A stretch of DNA of 6,117 nucleotides from Methanosarcina sp. (lineage in GTDB: Archaea; Halobacteriota; Methanosarcinia; Methanosarcinales; Methanosarcinaceae), in contig JADGNM010000170.1 in assembly GCA_017883485.1 (NCBI GenBank), positions 1 to 6,117 of the forward strand. The letters run 5' to 3'. A program made the translations under genes and the position numbers. The notes beneath the pieces were generated by a model that saw nothing but the letters and a program-made list of their open reading frames with translations, had not been told where the DNA came from and ran no database searches. Positions 1-6,117 of the stretch are shown here, in pieces (within the stretch, counting starts at the first letter, position 1; every line of letters starts with the position of its first letter).

Positions 1-492
1 TCTAAAAAATCCAAGAACAAAGCACGGAAAAAATCCAGGTTGGTTTCCTATGTGTATCCGCAGGGTGAAGGCGGCAATGGGGATGAGCCCAAACCCACCG
101 ATCCAGAGGCAGCATTCGGTCGGACTAGAATCGGTGAGTTAGGAGTTGCTCATGTAATGAACTACGAGATCGAGCATGGGCGAACTCCAACCGATATGGA
201 AACGATTCAAGTTCATCACCCGGGTTATGATATCAAGTCTGTTGATGAAAAAGGTCAAACGCGCTATATTGAAGTCAAGTCATTCTCAGGATTTTGGGAT
301 ATCGGTAACCCTGCCCAAATGACAAAAACAGAATTTGAGAATGCTCGGGAATTAGGTGCAAGTTATTGGTTATATGTGGTTGAGGAAGTGGAATCGGAAG
401 ATTTCAAGATTAATGCCATTTGCAATCCCGCTAACCGAGCGGATTACTATGCGTTCGACAATGGTTGGCAGCCATTATCAAAGCCTGGATAA
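1..492 (+). CDS. DUF3883 (NO VEIN C-terminal type) domain protein, 3' end only
   Basis: The frame is open from base 1, so this is the last 163 codons of a longer gene; the TTG at 40 is not a convincing start. Seen: a lysine/arginine-rich stretch (codons 1-13), a low-complexity acidic/proline linker, then a compact domain. Counting from base 1, it has a helix with GELG (Glu46), GYDI (Asp77) and IEVKS (Glu91, Lys93), followed by a helix and the strand YWLYVVE. This order matches the PD-(D/E)XK nuclease fold and the DUF3883 family. Members of that family usually sit at the C-terminus of large helicase or GHKL/sacsin-like ATPase proteins, often in restriction or defence settings. Inference: the domain binds or cuts nucleic acid, or is a degenerate relative; the missing upstream part decides the real role. 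The stop codon runs straight into a hairpin at 491-512. Family call fairly sure, function unsure. Confidence 0.75.
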   Translation, partial: SKKSKNKARKKSRLVSYVYPQGEGGNGDEPKPTDPEAAFGRTRIGELGVAHVMNYEIEHGRTPTDMETIQVHHPGYDIKSVDEKGQTRYIEVKSFSGFWDIGNPAQMTKTEFENARELGASYWLYVVEEVESEDFKINAICNPANRADYYAFDNGWQPLSKPG

Positions 493-512
493 GTCGTTTC
501 ATCCCACGACTT
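491..512 (+). terminator. Hairpin overlapping the stop of the DUF3883 gene
   Basis: AAGTCGT (491-497) and ACGACTT (506-512) are perfect 7-bp arms around an 8-base loop. The hairpin begins within the TAA stop (490-492). No clear T-run follows, so it may be an RNA 3'-end stabiliser or chance, and not a classical terminator. Confidence 0.35.
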
Positions 513-702
513 CATAGCTAAGTGTTCTAAATTCAATTCAGGTATAGGATGCAAACCACCTTCCCGTTTTCTGTTTATCAGCCGAGGCAGCATCAATCCA
601 TCATTGGCTTTTTCGCCGGCATCAGCTTCTTGAACCGGACCCCGCGTCACCCTTTGAGGGCGAAGCAATATGGCTTAGAAAAAATAAGTGATAGATAAGA
701 TG

Positions 703-726
703 AATAAGTAGCGTTACTTACTTATT
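703..726. repeat. Perfect 8-bp inverted repeat (hairpin)
   Basis: AATAAGTA (703-710) and TACTTATT (719-726) pair perfectly around the loop GCGTTACT, and ATTTTATA follows on the plus strand. It could act as a plus-strand transcription end downstream of the DUF3883 gene, about 210 bases after its stop. The arms are A/T-rich, so the stem would be weak. Confidence 0.4.
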
Positions 727-780
727 ATTTTATACTCATCATCAAATTCAGGATTTTATGGTATCTACCTGCAGCCTGGT

Positions 781-797
781 GGATAAATTTTTTATCC
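781..797. repeat. Perfect 7-bp inverted repeat with 3-base loop
   Basis: GGATAAA (781-787) and TTTATCC (791-797) flank a TTT loop. Nothing nearby indicates whether it acts in DNA or RNA. Confidence 0.4.
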
Positions 798-832
798 CGA
801 TCCTGGGTTTGTGGAACAGGTTAACAAAAATG

Positions 833-850
833 AGTCTGTGAGGACAGACT
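833..850. repeat. Perfect 7-bp inverted repeat with GAGG loop
   Basis: AGTCTGT (833-839) and ACAGACT (844-850) close a four-base GAGG loop. It is compact and likely stable as RNA, but no T-run follows, so a terminator role is not supported. Confidence 0.45.
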
Positions 851-1200
851 TTCCATGGGGTGAAGCACTTTTTGGGGGGCCGCAAAGCCCTTACCAAATA
901 GAAGAAAATGGTCCCCTACTGGACGGAAAGAGAGCTTTATATCAAGCCAAAGCTGCTTTTCTTTTGATTATTTCTGATTGCAGTTACAGTTTCCAACTCT
1001 CTTTTAGTTCCCTCTTAATGATTTCCCAAAAGATTACACGATCCTACCTGGGAAAAATATTTAGTCATTACAATTTAAAATTCATTATATTTGGTTATAG
1101 TAAAATTTAATTACTAAGATAATGGATTAGGATAAATCCGTTCTACTGCATGCTTGCTAAAAAAGACTTAACAAGAATAATTGTGATTAAGTATGAGCTC

Positions 1201-1256
1201 TTAGACGAAGAAAAATGAATTAAAACAAAGAGATCCGGAAAGATAGTCTTCCGGAT
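1201..1256 (-). terminator. Hairpin terminator of the glycosyltransferase gene
   Basis: ATCCGGAA (1233-1240) and TTCCGGAT (1249-1256) form a perfect 8-bp G+C-containing stem with an 8-base loop, starting 2 bases after the minus-strand stop codon (1258-1260). Read on the minus strand, the stem is followed by a T-rich tail (TTTGTTTTAATTC, then a TTTTT run). Archaeal RNA polymerase stops at T-runs, so position and composition both fit a terminator for this gene. Confidence 0.65.
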
Positions 1257-1257
1257 T

Positions 1258-2859
1258 TTAACGAGCAAGCCCTGCTCTTTCATTCCTTTTCTTCTCGACC
1301 TGCATGTCAAAAAGCATTCCGAAAAGAAGCATCTGAAGTCCTGCACCCATTACAAGGAAGCCAAGCAAAGGATAGTAGGAGGGAAGAGGATTGCTCAACA
1401 ACATTTGCAAAATGCCCCATAAACCTAAAAGGACACCTGCAGGCAAGGCAATCATTCCAAGGAAGTAGAATAACACAAGAGGATGAAACTCCAATACTGT
1501 ATATTTAATCCTTAGTCTCCAGAGAAAACCCCTGAAGATCATGGGAGCTACTTTGCGAATGTACTTGCTGTACCTGATCTTCGATTTTTCTTTGCCGTAA
1601 CGGGCGGGTATTACCACATCCATTACTCTCATTCCAAAAGCATTAAGCTTAATCAACAAATCGTTACAGTAGCCATAATAAGGATAGACTGAATCTAAAT
1701 CGATAACCTCCAGAGCCTGCTTGGAAATTGCTGTATACCCATTCTGCGGATCCATAATCTGCCAGTAGCCGCTACCTATTTTAGTGATAAAGCTAAGGAG
1801 AAGGTTCCCAAGAGACCTCCATTTGCTCATTCCAGTCATAAAATCATCGGTGAGCAGCCTGTTGCCCTTTGTATAATCAGCTCTCCCCTCAATGATTGGG
1901 AAAATCAACCTGGGAAGTTGGCCAGGGTCCATCTGGTTGTCCCCGGCCATAACAGCAACGATGTCCATCTCGTCTTTAAGGGCAAGTTTATATCCGTTGA
2001 TTATGGCTGCACCTACACCCTTGTTAACCTCATGGCGCAAATACACAACTCTGGGATCTCCGAACTTTTTGACAATCTCACCTGTTCGGTCTATACTACC
2101 GTCATCGATTACGTATATCTTATCTATATATTCAGGAATACCCCTCAGAGTCTCGGCGATAAGCAATTCTTCATTATAAGCAGGCACGACAACTCCTATG
2201 CGCGTGCTCTCAAGTTTTCTGAACATGGGATCCACATCAAAGCTCAGATAGTTGACCTTAAGTTTCTCGGTCTTAGCTGCAGAGAGCAAGGATTTTAAAG
2301 ATATGTGCTCTTTGCCTGAGCTAATTTTCTGCAGAGAATCTGATGTTACGGCAAGAAAACCTATTTTTTCTTTAAATGTATTTTTCCCGTTAAGAAGCAT
2401 CACTGTTTCATGTTCATTGGAGAGACGGCAGGGCCAGGAGCCCACAGACAGATCAAAACCCTGCCTCAATGGTTCAAGGACATGGGCAAGCAAATCTATA
2501 TCCTGCATACATTCAGGGTAAATAAGAACCACAATCTCCGAATCAAGAGATGCCCTGCAAAGAACTTTGAGCAGTGATTCCTCTCCCCGCCCTATAGGAA
2601 CAACTCGCGCCCCTCCCAGAGCCGCTACTTCCATAGTCCGATCGGTAGAGCCTTGATCAAGTACGAGTACGCGGTCAGCGTAACTTGCCGCCAGTAAGAC
2701 TTTACTTCCAATAGAGGCTTCCTCATTCTGAGCCGGGATCAGGACGGTAAACTCATGCCTCAACAGCCTGTCGGTAAGTTGAGATGGCGAGGACACCACG
2801 CTAATGGGATCGGAAATCAGAGAATTAAGACCAAATGTAAGGGTTGAAAACAAACCCAA
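1258..2859 (-). CDS. Two-domain family 2 glycosyltransferase, membrane-anchored
   Basis: Probable glycosyl transfer from a nucleotide sugar to a lipid or glycan acceptor at the inner membrane face; the substrate cannot be told. The 533 residues hold two GT-A domains. Domain 1 (about 37-210) begins FTVLIPAQNEE but has LDQGSTDRT and lacks the usual acidic DADGQ motif (VLIYPEC at 111-117), so it looks inactive. Domain 2 (220 to about 430) has VVPAYNEE, IDDGSIDRT (251-259), NKGVGAA (279-285), MAGDNQMDP (304-312), DPQNGYTA and ARYGKEKSKIRYSKY, all expected of an active enzyme. Two membrane segments (about 460-487 and 495-517) end the protein, as in dolichol-phosphate sugar synthase relatives. The start is TTG at 2857-2859; an in-frame TAA lies at 2869-2871 and the first ATG (codon 76) would remove the first strand. 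GGGGGT (2863-2868) is only 3 bases from this TTG but 9 from a second TTG at 2851-2853, so a 531-residue product is equally likely. Monocistronic between its own promoter and terminator. Confidence 0.88.
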   Translation of the reverse strand: MGLFSTLTFGLNSLISDPISVVSSPSQLTDRLLRHEFTVLIPAQNEEASIGSKVLLAASYADRVLVLDQGSTDRTMEVAALGGARVVPIGRGEESLLKVLCRASLDSEIVVLIYPECMQDIDLLAHVLEPLRQGFDLSVGSWPCRLSNEHETVMLLNGKNTFKEKIGFLAVTSDSLQKISSGKEHISLKSLLSAAKTEKLKVNYLSFDVDPMFRKLESTRIGVVVPAYNEELLIAETLRGIPEYIDKIYVIDDGSIDRTGEIVKKFGDPRVVYLRHEVNKGVGAAIINGYKLALKDEMDIVAVMAGDNQMDPGQLPRLIFPIIEGRADYTKGNRLLTDDFMTGMSKWRSLGNLLLSFITKIGSGYWQIMDPQNGYTAISKQALEVIDLDSVYPYYGYCNDLLIKLNAFGMRVMDVVIPARYGKEKSKIRYSKYIRKVAPMIFRGFLWRLRIKYTVLEFHPLVLFYFLGMIALPAGVLLGLWGILQMLLSNPLPSYYPLLGFLVMGAGLQMLLFGMLFDMQVEKKRNERAGLAR

Positions 2860-2877
2860 TCTACCCCCTTATACATC

Positions 2878-2887
2878 TGCATATGCA
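2878..2887. promoter_or_regulatory. Perfect palindrome TGCATATGCA near the glycosyltransferase start site
   Basis: A perfect 10-bp palindrome lies between the proposed TATA box (2901-2910) and the start codon, about where transcription would begin. A repressor bound there would block initiation. Such short palindromes also occur by chance, so this is a candidate operator only. Confidence 0.3.
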
Positions 2888-2894
2888 ATAACCC

Positions 2895-2913
2895 CCATTA
2901 TGTGTATAAATGG
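2895..2913 (-). promoter_or_regulatory. Proposed TATA box of the glycosyltransferase gene, inside an inverted repeat
   Basis: On the minus strand TTTATACACA (2901-2910) resembles an archaeal TATA box. A start site about 25 bases downstream would fall near 2880 and leave a leader of about 20 bases, which suits a transcript with the GGGGGT ribosome site. The box sits within CCATT (2895-2899) and AATGG (2909-2913) arms. A second, stronger-looking box, TTTATATATT (minus strand, 2958-2967), would give a leader of about 75 bases. Confidence 0.4.
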
Positions 2914-3302
2914 AAAAATATTAAAGGCTATCATACAAAAAAAATATTAGACTAAGGAATATATAAAGTTAACACATAACTTAGGTAAGTGTATAAAAAT
3001 ATTATAAATTAAAGACAAGAAAATTCTATTTACTAAAGCATTCTCTGCAGAAGAGAAAAAAACGAAATTAACCATTTAAATCATTTAATCTGGCATATTA
3101 TGCAGCTTAAATTCGATTTAGAGAACACCTTTTTCGGGAAATTCAATAAACGGGGATTCGAGGATCTCTCCCAAAAAAAGGCTATTAAGCATGCAGCAAA
3201 ACCCTAACTGGTGACAGGAGACCAGAATATGGTTGGGTCGCAGGATTTGTCTCAGTTGGCAAGATGTGTATAGATCGAGATCCTTGTTCCGAGAGAACGC
3301 AA

Positions 3303-3351
3303 AAGCCTCAAACATCTGTTGTAGACTTAAACAACACCGATTGAGGGACTT
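3303..3351 (+). other. Nested hairpin, possible structured RNA element
   Basis: An outer stem CCTCAA (3306-3311) with TTGAGG (3341-3346) encloses, after a small internal loop, an inner stem TGTTGT (3317-3322) with ACAACA (3331-3336) and an 8-base loop. Past a GA bulge, AAG (3303-3305) can pair with CTT (3349-3351). Directly downstream are AGGAG (3355-3359) and, 4 bases on, ATG (3364) of an 8-codon frame that reads MCPMKCVA. This has the layout of a structured leader, but no downstream gene fits it. Confidence 0.35.
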
Positions 3352-4104
3352 GAAAGGAGAACTATGTGTCCTATGAAATGTGTAGCATAAGAGTTCAGGA
3401 TATTAAGCAAGTGAAGGAATACTTCGGAAAGAATATTAAACTAAGGATGATATATATATTTCAAAAATATTTGTTAAGATGGACGGTAAACTTACAGGAA
3501 ATATGATAACTGTAAAATCCAAACTCATAAAGAAAAGGTATAAAGCCGCTTGACGCCATATATAAGGGAATCTAATAGGTCGAAATGTGTATAATTTAGC
3601 GAATTTCTGCCTAATGCCTTAACGCAAACACTTTGCTTTAGTTCAAATAACTCTGCAACATTTTCACTATTTTCACCGAGTGCAGTAATTTGGATTATGT
3701 AGATTGCAACAAGGAAATAAAAGGCTTATATGAAAACCAGTTTTGAGCTTGTGAATAAGGGTAGAATTGATACAACAAGTTCATTAATATCGGACTAAGG
3801 CAGAAAAAGATAAGAGATGAAAAGTGAACCAAATATTTAATAAAGTTAAAGGCCCAAAAGGTAAGAATAAGAGGGTTTAATCGATTAAAAAATTGAGCAA
3901 GATGGAGAACTCAGGAAGTTCTTTCAAAAAAGAAAGAGCACGACCCTATCCTTTTAGATAAACACATATTGTTCTCCTATTGTTTTAAAAATTAAAGGAA
4001 TATTTTCGAGCACGTTGAATTTGTATGTACTGGAATGTTAAGCGCGGCTATGAAAGTAAATACAGCAGCCATGGAAGTAAAAAGCTTTTAAGACTTTTGA
4101 TCCG

Positions 4105-4516
4105 GGGACCAAGATTTTACCTTCAGTTTTGAAAAACTTGAGGATTGAAAAACTAGAGGAGAAACTGGGCCATGCTTTGGATGAAGGGTGAGAAATGGGC
4201 CTGCATGGAGGGCATGAGGCTTATAACGACCCGGCGGAAATCGAAATCAAAGGCTGAAAAAGCGCTCAAAGAAGAGGTTATGGGTTACAGGAATCATTAC
4301 CTGCATCATTACTTGAAGTTCGAAACTCCGAGAACCTGGGAACCGCCGGCAGAAGCAGGCTTCTATTATAATTCCAGTTTAAGTTATAGTCGTCATGCAG
4401 GATTTTGGGACGAAATGCACCACCTTTTCAGCCCATATAACCTTAAAAAGGAAAGAAAAAGAATTATTAGACTTACAAGCAAAAAATATTTTACCATGGA
4501 AGGATTTAATTATTAA
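4105..4516 (+). pseudogene. Decayed polysaccharide deacetylase fragment
   Basis: Two frames together recover the C-terminal part of a polysaccharide deacetylase (carbohydrate esterase 4/NodB-like), which removes acetyl groups from surface glycans. The first piece (to about 4251) reads EKLEEKLGHALDEG, then TGA (4189-4191), then EMGLHGGHEAYNDPAEIEIK. Its HGGH stretch is the metal-binding-type histidine motif of this group. One extra base near 4251-4253 shifts the frame, and the second piece continues KAEKALKEEVMGYRNHYL, then AGFYYNSSLSYSRHAGF and a region ending SPYNL, all in family order. The part after SPYNL no longer resembles the family and stops at 4514-4516. Upstream, frames at 4105-4146 offer only weak remains, so the N-terminal catalytic aspartates are gone. 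A 12-bp tandem duplication (4293-4316) adds further damage. The relic ends 11 bases before the GT-C-like gene, suggesting they were once cotranscribed. Family call by recall of motifs, not by search. Confidence 0.7.
4293..4316 (+). repeat. 12-bp imperfect tandem duplication in the deacetylase relic
   Basis: ATCATTACCTGC (4293-4304) is followed directly by ATCATTACTTGA (4305-4316), identical at 10 of 12 positions. It turns the expected NHYL-basic-F motif into NHYLHHYLKF, adding four residues in frame. The two differences suggest the duplication is not very recent. Confidence 0.6.
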
Positions 4517-4527
4517 AAATTATCATA

Positions 4528-6030
4528 ATGTGGGGTTATATGGGAACTGTCAAAAAATATATGGGCAAATTTACTCAAAATCTCGACGTAATTCTTGGCG
4601 TCATGGGATGCATTTTAGGAATGTTGATCACCTCTTTATATTATTTGATGAATTTAAAACAGCAAGACATCGGAGTTGCTATTCTATCTTCCTGTTTAAT
4701 CTATATCTTTTTTAGAAAGAAATTTAAAAATGAAACCTCAATATCTTCAGGAAAGGATCGGCTAAAAAGTATTCTGAATCTTCTATTTTATGCAATTTTC
4801 CTTGTATGCGTATTAATATACAGCATGAATCTTTATTACAGACCCATATCTTATTTTATACTAATATGCGTCCTGGCAGGCATTATTGCCTCTGAAATTC
4901 TTTATGTTAGAGAGGGAGACAAAGTTATTTCTATATTGCTACAGATATTCCTGCTTTCAATCCTCATAAGAGTCGGAATTTTTTATAATTTTCCGAGTCT
5001 GATGGGTTACGATGCTTATTTTCACGCCAGTATGGCAAAGATAATCACTGAAACTGGATTTGTTGCTCCTTTTGAATTGAGTGGAAAATATTTCTATTAT
5101 CCACTTGCCCACATATTTGTTTCAATTACTCAAATAATGGGCAAAACAGATGTAAAAGACGCGATATTTTATTCAATTGGATTTGCCAATATTTTCATTA
5201 CAGCATGCATTTACCTGATAGGAAAGAAGCTTGAAGGCCCTCAAATGGGTCTGCTGGCAGCCCTACTAATAAACTTGAATAACCATAATATCGTCACTGG
5301 CATCGCAAACATAACTTCTGGCTCCCTGGTTCTCTGCTACTTTATATTCATTACATACACCATTTTTAGCGAGAAACAGGAAGTGAAGTATACGGGACTA
5401 ATTCTGTTAATTGCCATTCTGACAATTTTAACTCATCAATTGACAACCTTCGTTGTATTTTTAGCTTTAGTTATTATTTATGCAGGCAAATACCTGCATA
5501 ACAGCCTTTGCAAAAATTCCTTGCTCAAAACTACAGGTACTAATTACATTCTCTTTTTTTTAGTCAGTATGCAGACTTACTGGACTTTCACATACGTCAA
5601 AGGGGACATTTCATTTTTTGAGATGGTTCTCAAGCCTCTTATTGGAGTATTTCAGGCAGGGTCAGCTTATTCAAGCGACGAGCTGATAGTGGGCTCAGTA
5701 ACCCAGGATACGCTGGGAACACTCCTACTTCATATAAGTTACCTTGCTCTACCTTTTTTCTCAATCGGAGGAGTGTTAGCATGGTTTTCTCGCGATGATG
5801 TCAAAAAAATCAACAAATTCTCAGTTGCTTTAGTGGTTATAATTCTGTACGGCTTAGCTTACGGAATTCCCCTACTCGGGATGAGAAATCTCCTGACAAG
5901 CAGATGGTTCCCTCTAATATCAGTATTTCTCGTTCTCGTAGCTGCCTCATATATGCTAAAACTGGTAAGCCTTTTTGATTTAAGAATGGCAAAGATTCCA
6001 GCGATCTTGATAATAGTAGTATTTTTGTAA
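4528..6030 (+). CDS. Polytopic GT-C-like membrane protein, interrupted at its 3' end
   Basis: Likely transfers a sugar from a lipid carrier on the outer membrane face, or helps build a surface glycan; I infer this from topology and motifs only. The 500 codons contain roughly 13-15 hydrophobic segments. After about five helices, a loop carries GYDAYFH (160-166; Asp162 and His166), then ITETG and YYPLAHIF (190-197). That matches the first outer loop of GT-C enzymes, where an acidic residue is catalytic and a Tyr-Pro-His stretch follows. LTHQLT (301-306) and RNLLTSRWFP (453-462) also fit. The ATG at 4528 has no ribosome site; the ATG at 4540 (codon 5) has GGGG four bases upstream and may be the true start. 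TAA at 6028-6030 falls after only about 12 residues of the last hydrophobic segment, and the same frame stays open to base 6117, so the gene is probably broken or misread here. No named family is certain. Confidence 0.72.
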   Translation: MWGYMGTVKKYMGKFTQNLDVILGVMGCILGMLITSLYYLMNLKQQDIGVAILSSCLIYIFFRKKFKNETSISSGKDRLKSILNLLFYAIFLVCVLIYSMNLYYRPISYFILICVLAGIIASEILYVREGDKVISILLQIFLLSILIRVGIFYNFPSLMGYDAYFHASMAKIITETGFVAPFELSGKYFYYPLAHIFVSITQIMGKTDVKDAIFYSIGFANIFITACIYLIGKKLEGPQMGLLAALLINLNNHNIVTGIANITSGSLVLCYFIFITYTIFSEKQEVKYTGLILLIAILTILTHQLTTFVVFLALVIIYAGKYLHNSLCKNSLLKTTGTNYILFFLVSMQTYWTFTYVKGDISFFEMVLKPLIGVFQAGSAYSSDELIVGSVTQDTLGTLLLHISYLALPFFSIGGVLAWFSRDDVKKINKFSVALVVIILYGLAYGIPLLGMRNLLTSRWFPLISVFLVLVAASYMLKLVSLFDLRMAKIPAILIIVVFL

Positions 6031-6117
6031 CTATTCAGCCTGGGTAAAACAACATCAATAGCCATCTTCCATAAGATTCAATGGGCATATTTATCTGAAT
6101 TAGTTTCCATTAATTGT
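6031..6117 (+). pseudogene. In-frame continuation of the GT-C-like gene beyond its TAA, cut by the window end
   Basis: The 29 codons after the TAA are all sense, begin LFSLGKTTSIAIF and run off the window. LFSL would complete the membrane helix that the stop truncates, and a polar segment follows, as expected after a final helix. This supports one ancestral reading frame with a nonsense change. There is no ATG, GTG or TTG among these codons, so the segment is not an independent gene. Confidence 0.5.

Larger units (their letters stand above)
493..1232. other. Non-coding stretch between the DUF3883 gene and the glycosyltransferase
   Basis: No frame here looks like a conserved protein. Bases 541-670 are about 52% G+C by hand count and end with a CCCTTTGAGGG mini-hairpin; after about 1000 the DNA becomes very AT-rich. 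A minus-strand open frame (447-668, TTG start) covers the G+C-rich patch and a plus-strand frame (811-1110, GTG start) covers the middle. Neither has a family resemblance I can name, and the C-terminal third of the second is AT-driven low complexity. Perfect-arm hairpins lie at 703-726, 781-797 and 833-850. The genes on either side converge, so no promoter for them is expected here. The stretch may hold remains of a lost gene or mobile element, but I cannot identify it. Confidence 0.5.
2870..4104. other. Long AT-rich region without a convincing gene
   Basis: About 1.2 kb separates the minus-strand glycosyltransferase from the plus-strand deacetylase relic. Bases 2941-3060 are only 22% G+C by hand count. 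Short plus-strand frames occur: 3100-3207 (35 codons, beginning MQLKFDLENTFFGKFNKRGF), 3378-3506 (42 codons, beginning MCSIRVQDIKQVKEYFGKN) and 3479-3553 (24 codons). A minus-strand frame at 3525-3725 is open for 66 codons but has no ATG, GTG or TTG. None is recognised, and the one at 3378 has only a distant AGGAG. TATA-like strings recur at 2903, 2991, 3451 and 3554. The region may be regulatory, may encode a small RNA, or may be eroded former coding DNA upstream of the relic; the sequence does not decide. Confidence 0.45.

Noticed and set aside
447..668. Minus-strand open frame of 73 codons as a gene
   Set aside because: It overlaps the end of the DUF3883 gene, starts at TTG without a clear ribosome site and has no recognisable motif; kept only as a compositional finding.
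811..1110. Plus-strand open frame of 99 codons as a gene
   Set aside because: It starts at GTG, its second half is AT-driven low-complexity sequence, and no family features are visible.
1892..2521. Plus-strand open frames opposite the glycosyltransferase
   Set aside because: They lie antisense to a clearly conserved coding region and mirror its codons.
3118..3315. Minus-strand open frame of 65 codons as a small Cys-containing protein
   Set aside because: No ribosome site, no recognised motif, and AT-rich surroundings without a matching promoter.
2870..4104. CRISPR array, tRNA or insertion sequence in the long gene-free region
   Set aside because: No regularly spaced direct repeats, no cloverleaf-like tRNA pattern and no paired terminal repeats with a transposase frame were found by eye.
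4395..4715. Plus-strand open frame of 106 codons
   Set aside because: It runs in a third frame across the deacetylase relic and into the GT-C-like gene, and shows no protein family pattern.
6028..6030. Pyrrolysine read-through at the internal stop of the GT-C-like gene
   Set aside because: Pyrrolysine uses TAG; this codon is TAA.
5859..6065. Minus-strand open frame opposite the GT-C-like gene
   Set aside because: It is a shadow of the membrane-protein coding strand.

Overview
The window looks archaeal and most like Methanosarcina. This is an inference from AT-rich DNA with long, very AT-rich intergenic stretches (22% G+C by hand count over 2941-3060), TATA-type promoter elements instead of bacterial -35/-10 pairs, non-ATG starts, and two-domain family 2 glycosyltransferase and GT-C-like membrane proteins typical of such genomes. 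No rRNA, tRNA, CRISPR array or intact insertion sequence was seen.

Layout. (1) Bases 1-492, plus strand: the 3' end of a gene whose last ~150 codons encode a DUF3883 (NO VEIN C-terminal type) domain with a PD-(D/E)XK-like motif set. Its beginning is outside the window. (2) Bases 493-1232: a non-coding stretch with four short perfect-arm hairpins and a patch richer in G+C than its surroundings. (3) Bases 1258-2859, minus strand: a complete two-domain family 2 glycosyltransferase with two C-terminal membrane helices. It has a hairpin terminator just downstream and a TATA box and palindrome just upstream. Its N-terminal GT-A domain appears to have lost catalytic motifs; the second domain keeps them. 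(4) Bases 2870 to about 4100: some 1.2 kb of AT-rich DNA without a convincing gene, holding one nested hairpin and several very short open frames. (5) About 4105-4516, plus strand: a decayed polysaccharide deacetylase, readable only by combining two frames and passing an in-frame stop. (6) From 4528 to the window end, plus strand: a polytopic GT-C-like membrane protein. A TAA at 6028-6030 cuts it inside its last hydrophobic segment, while the same frame stays open to the last base.

The glycosyltransferase, the deacetylase relic and the GT-C-like protein share a theme of building or modifying a surface polysaccharide or lipid-linked glycan. Because the first is divergent, the second is dead and the third is interrupted, the locus looks like an eroding surface-glycan region and not a working cluster. 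The DUF3883 gene belongs to a different theme, nucleic-acid processing or defence, so a boundary between unrelated blocks probably lies between about 500 and 1230. I found no convincing new multi-gene system. The best leads are the glycosyltransferase with an apparently dead first domain, the interrupted GT-C-like frame and the fossil deacetylase.
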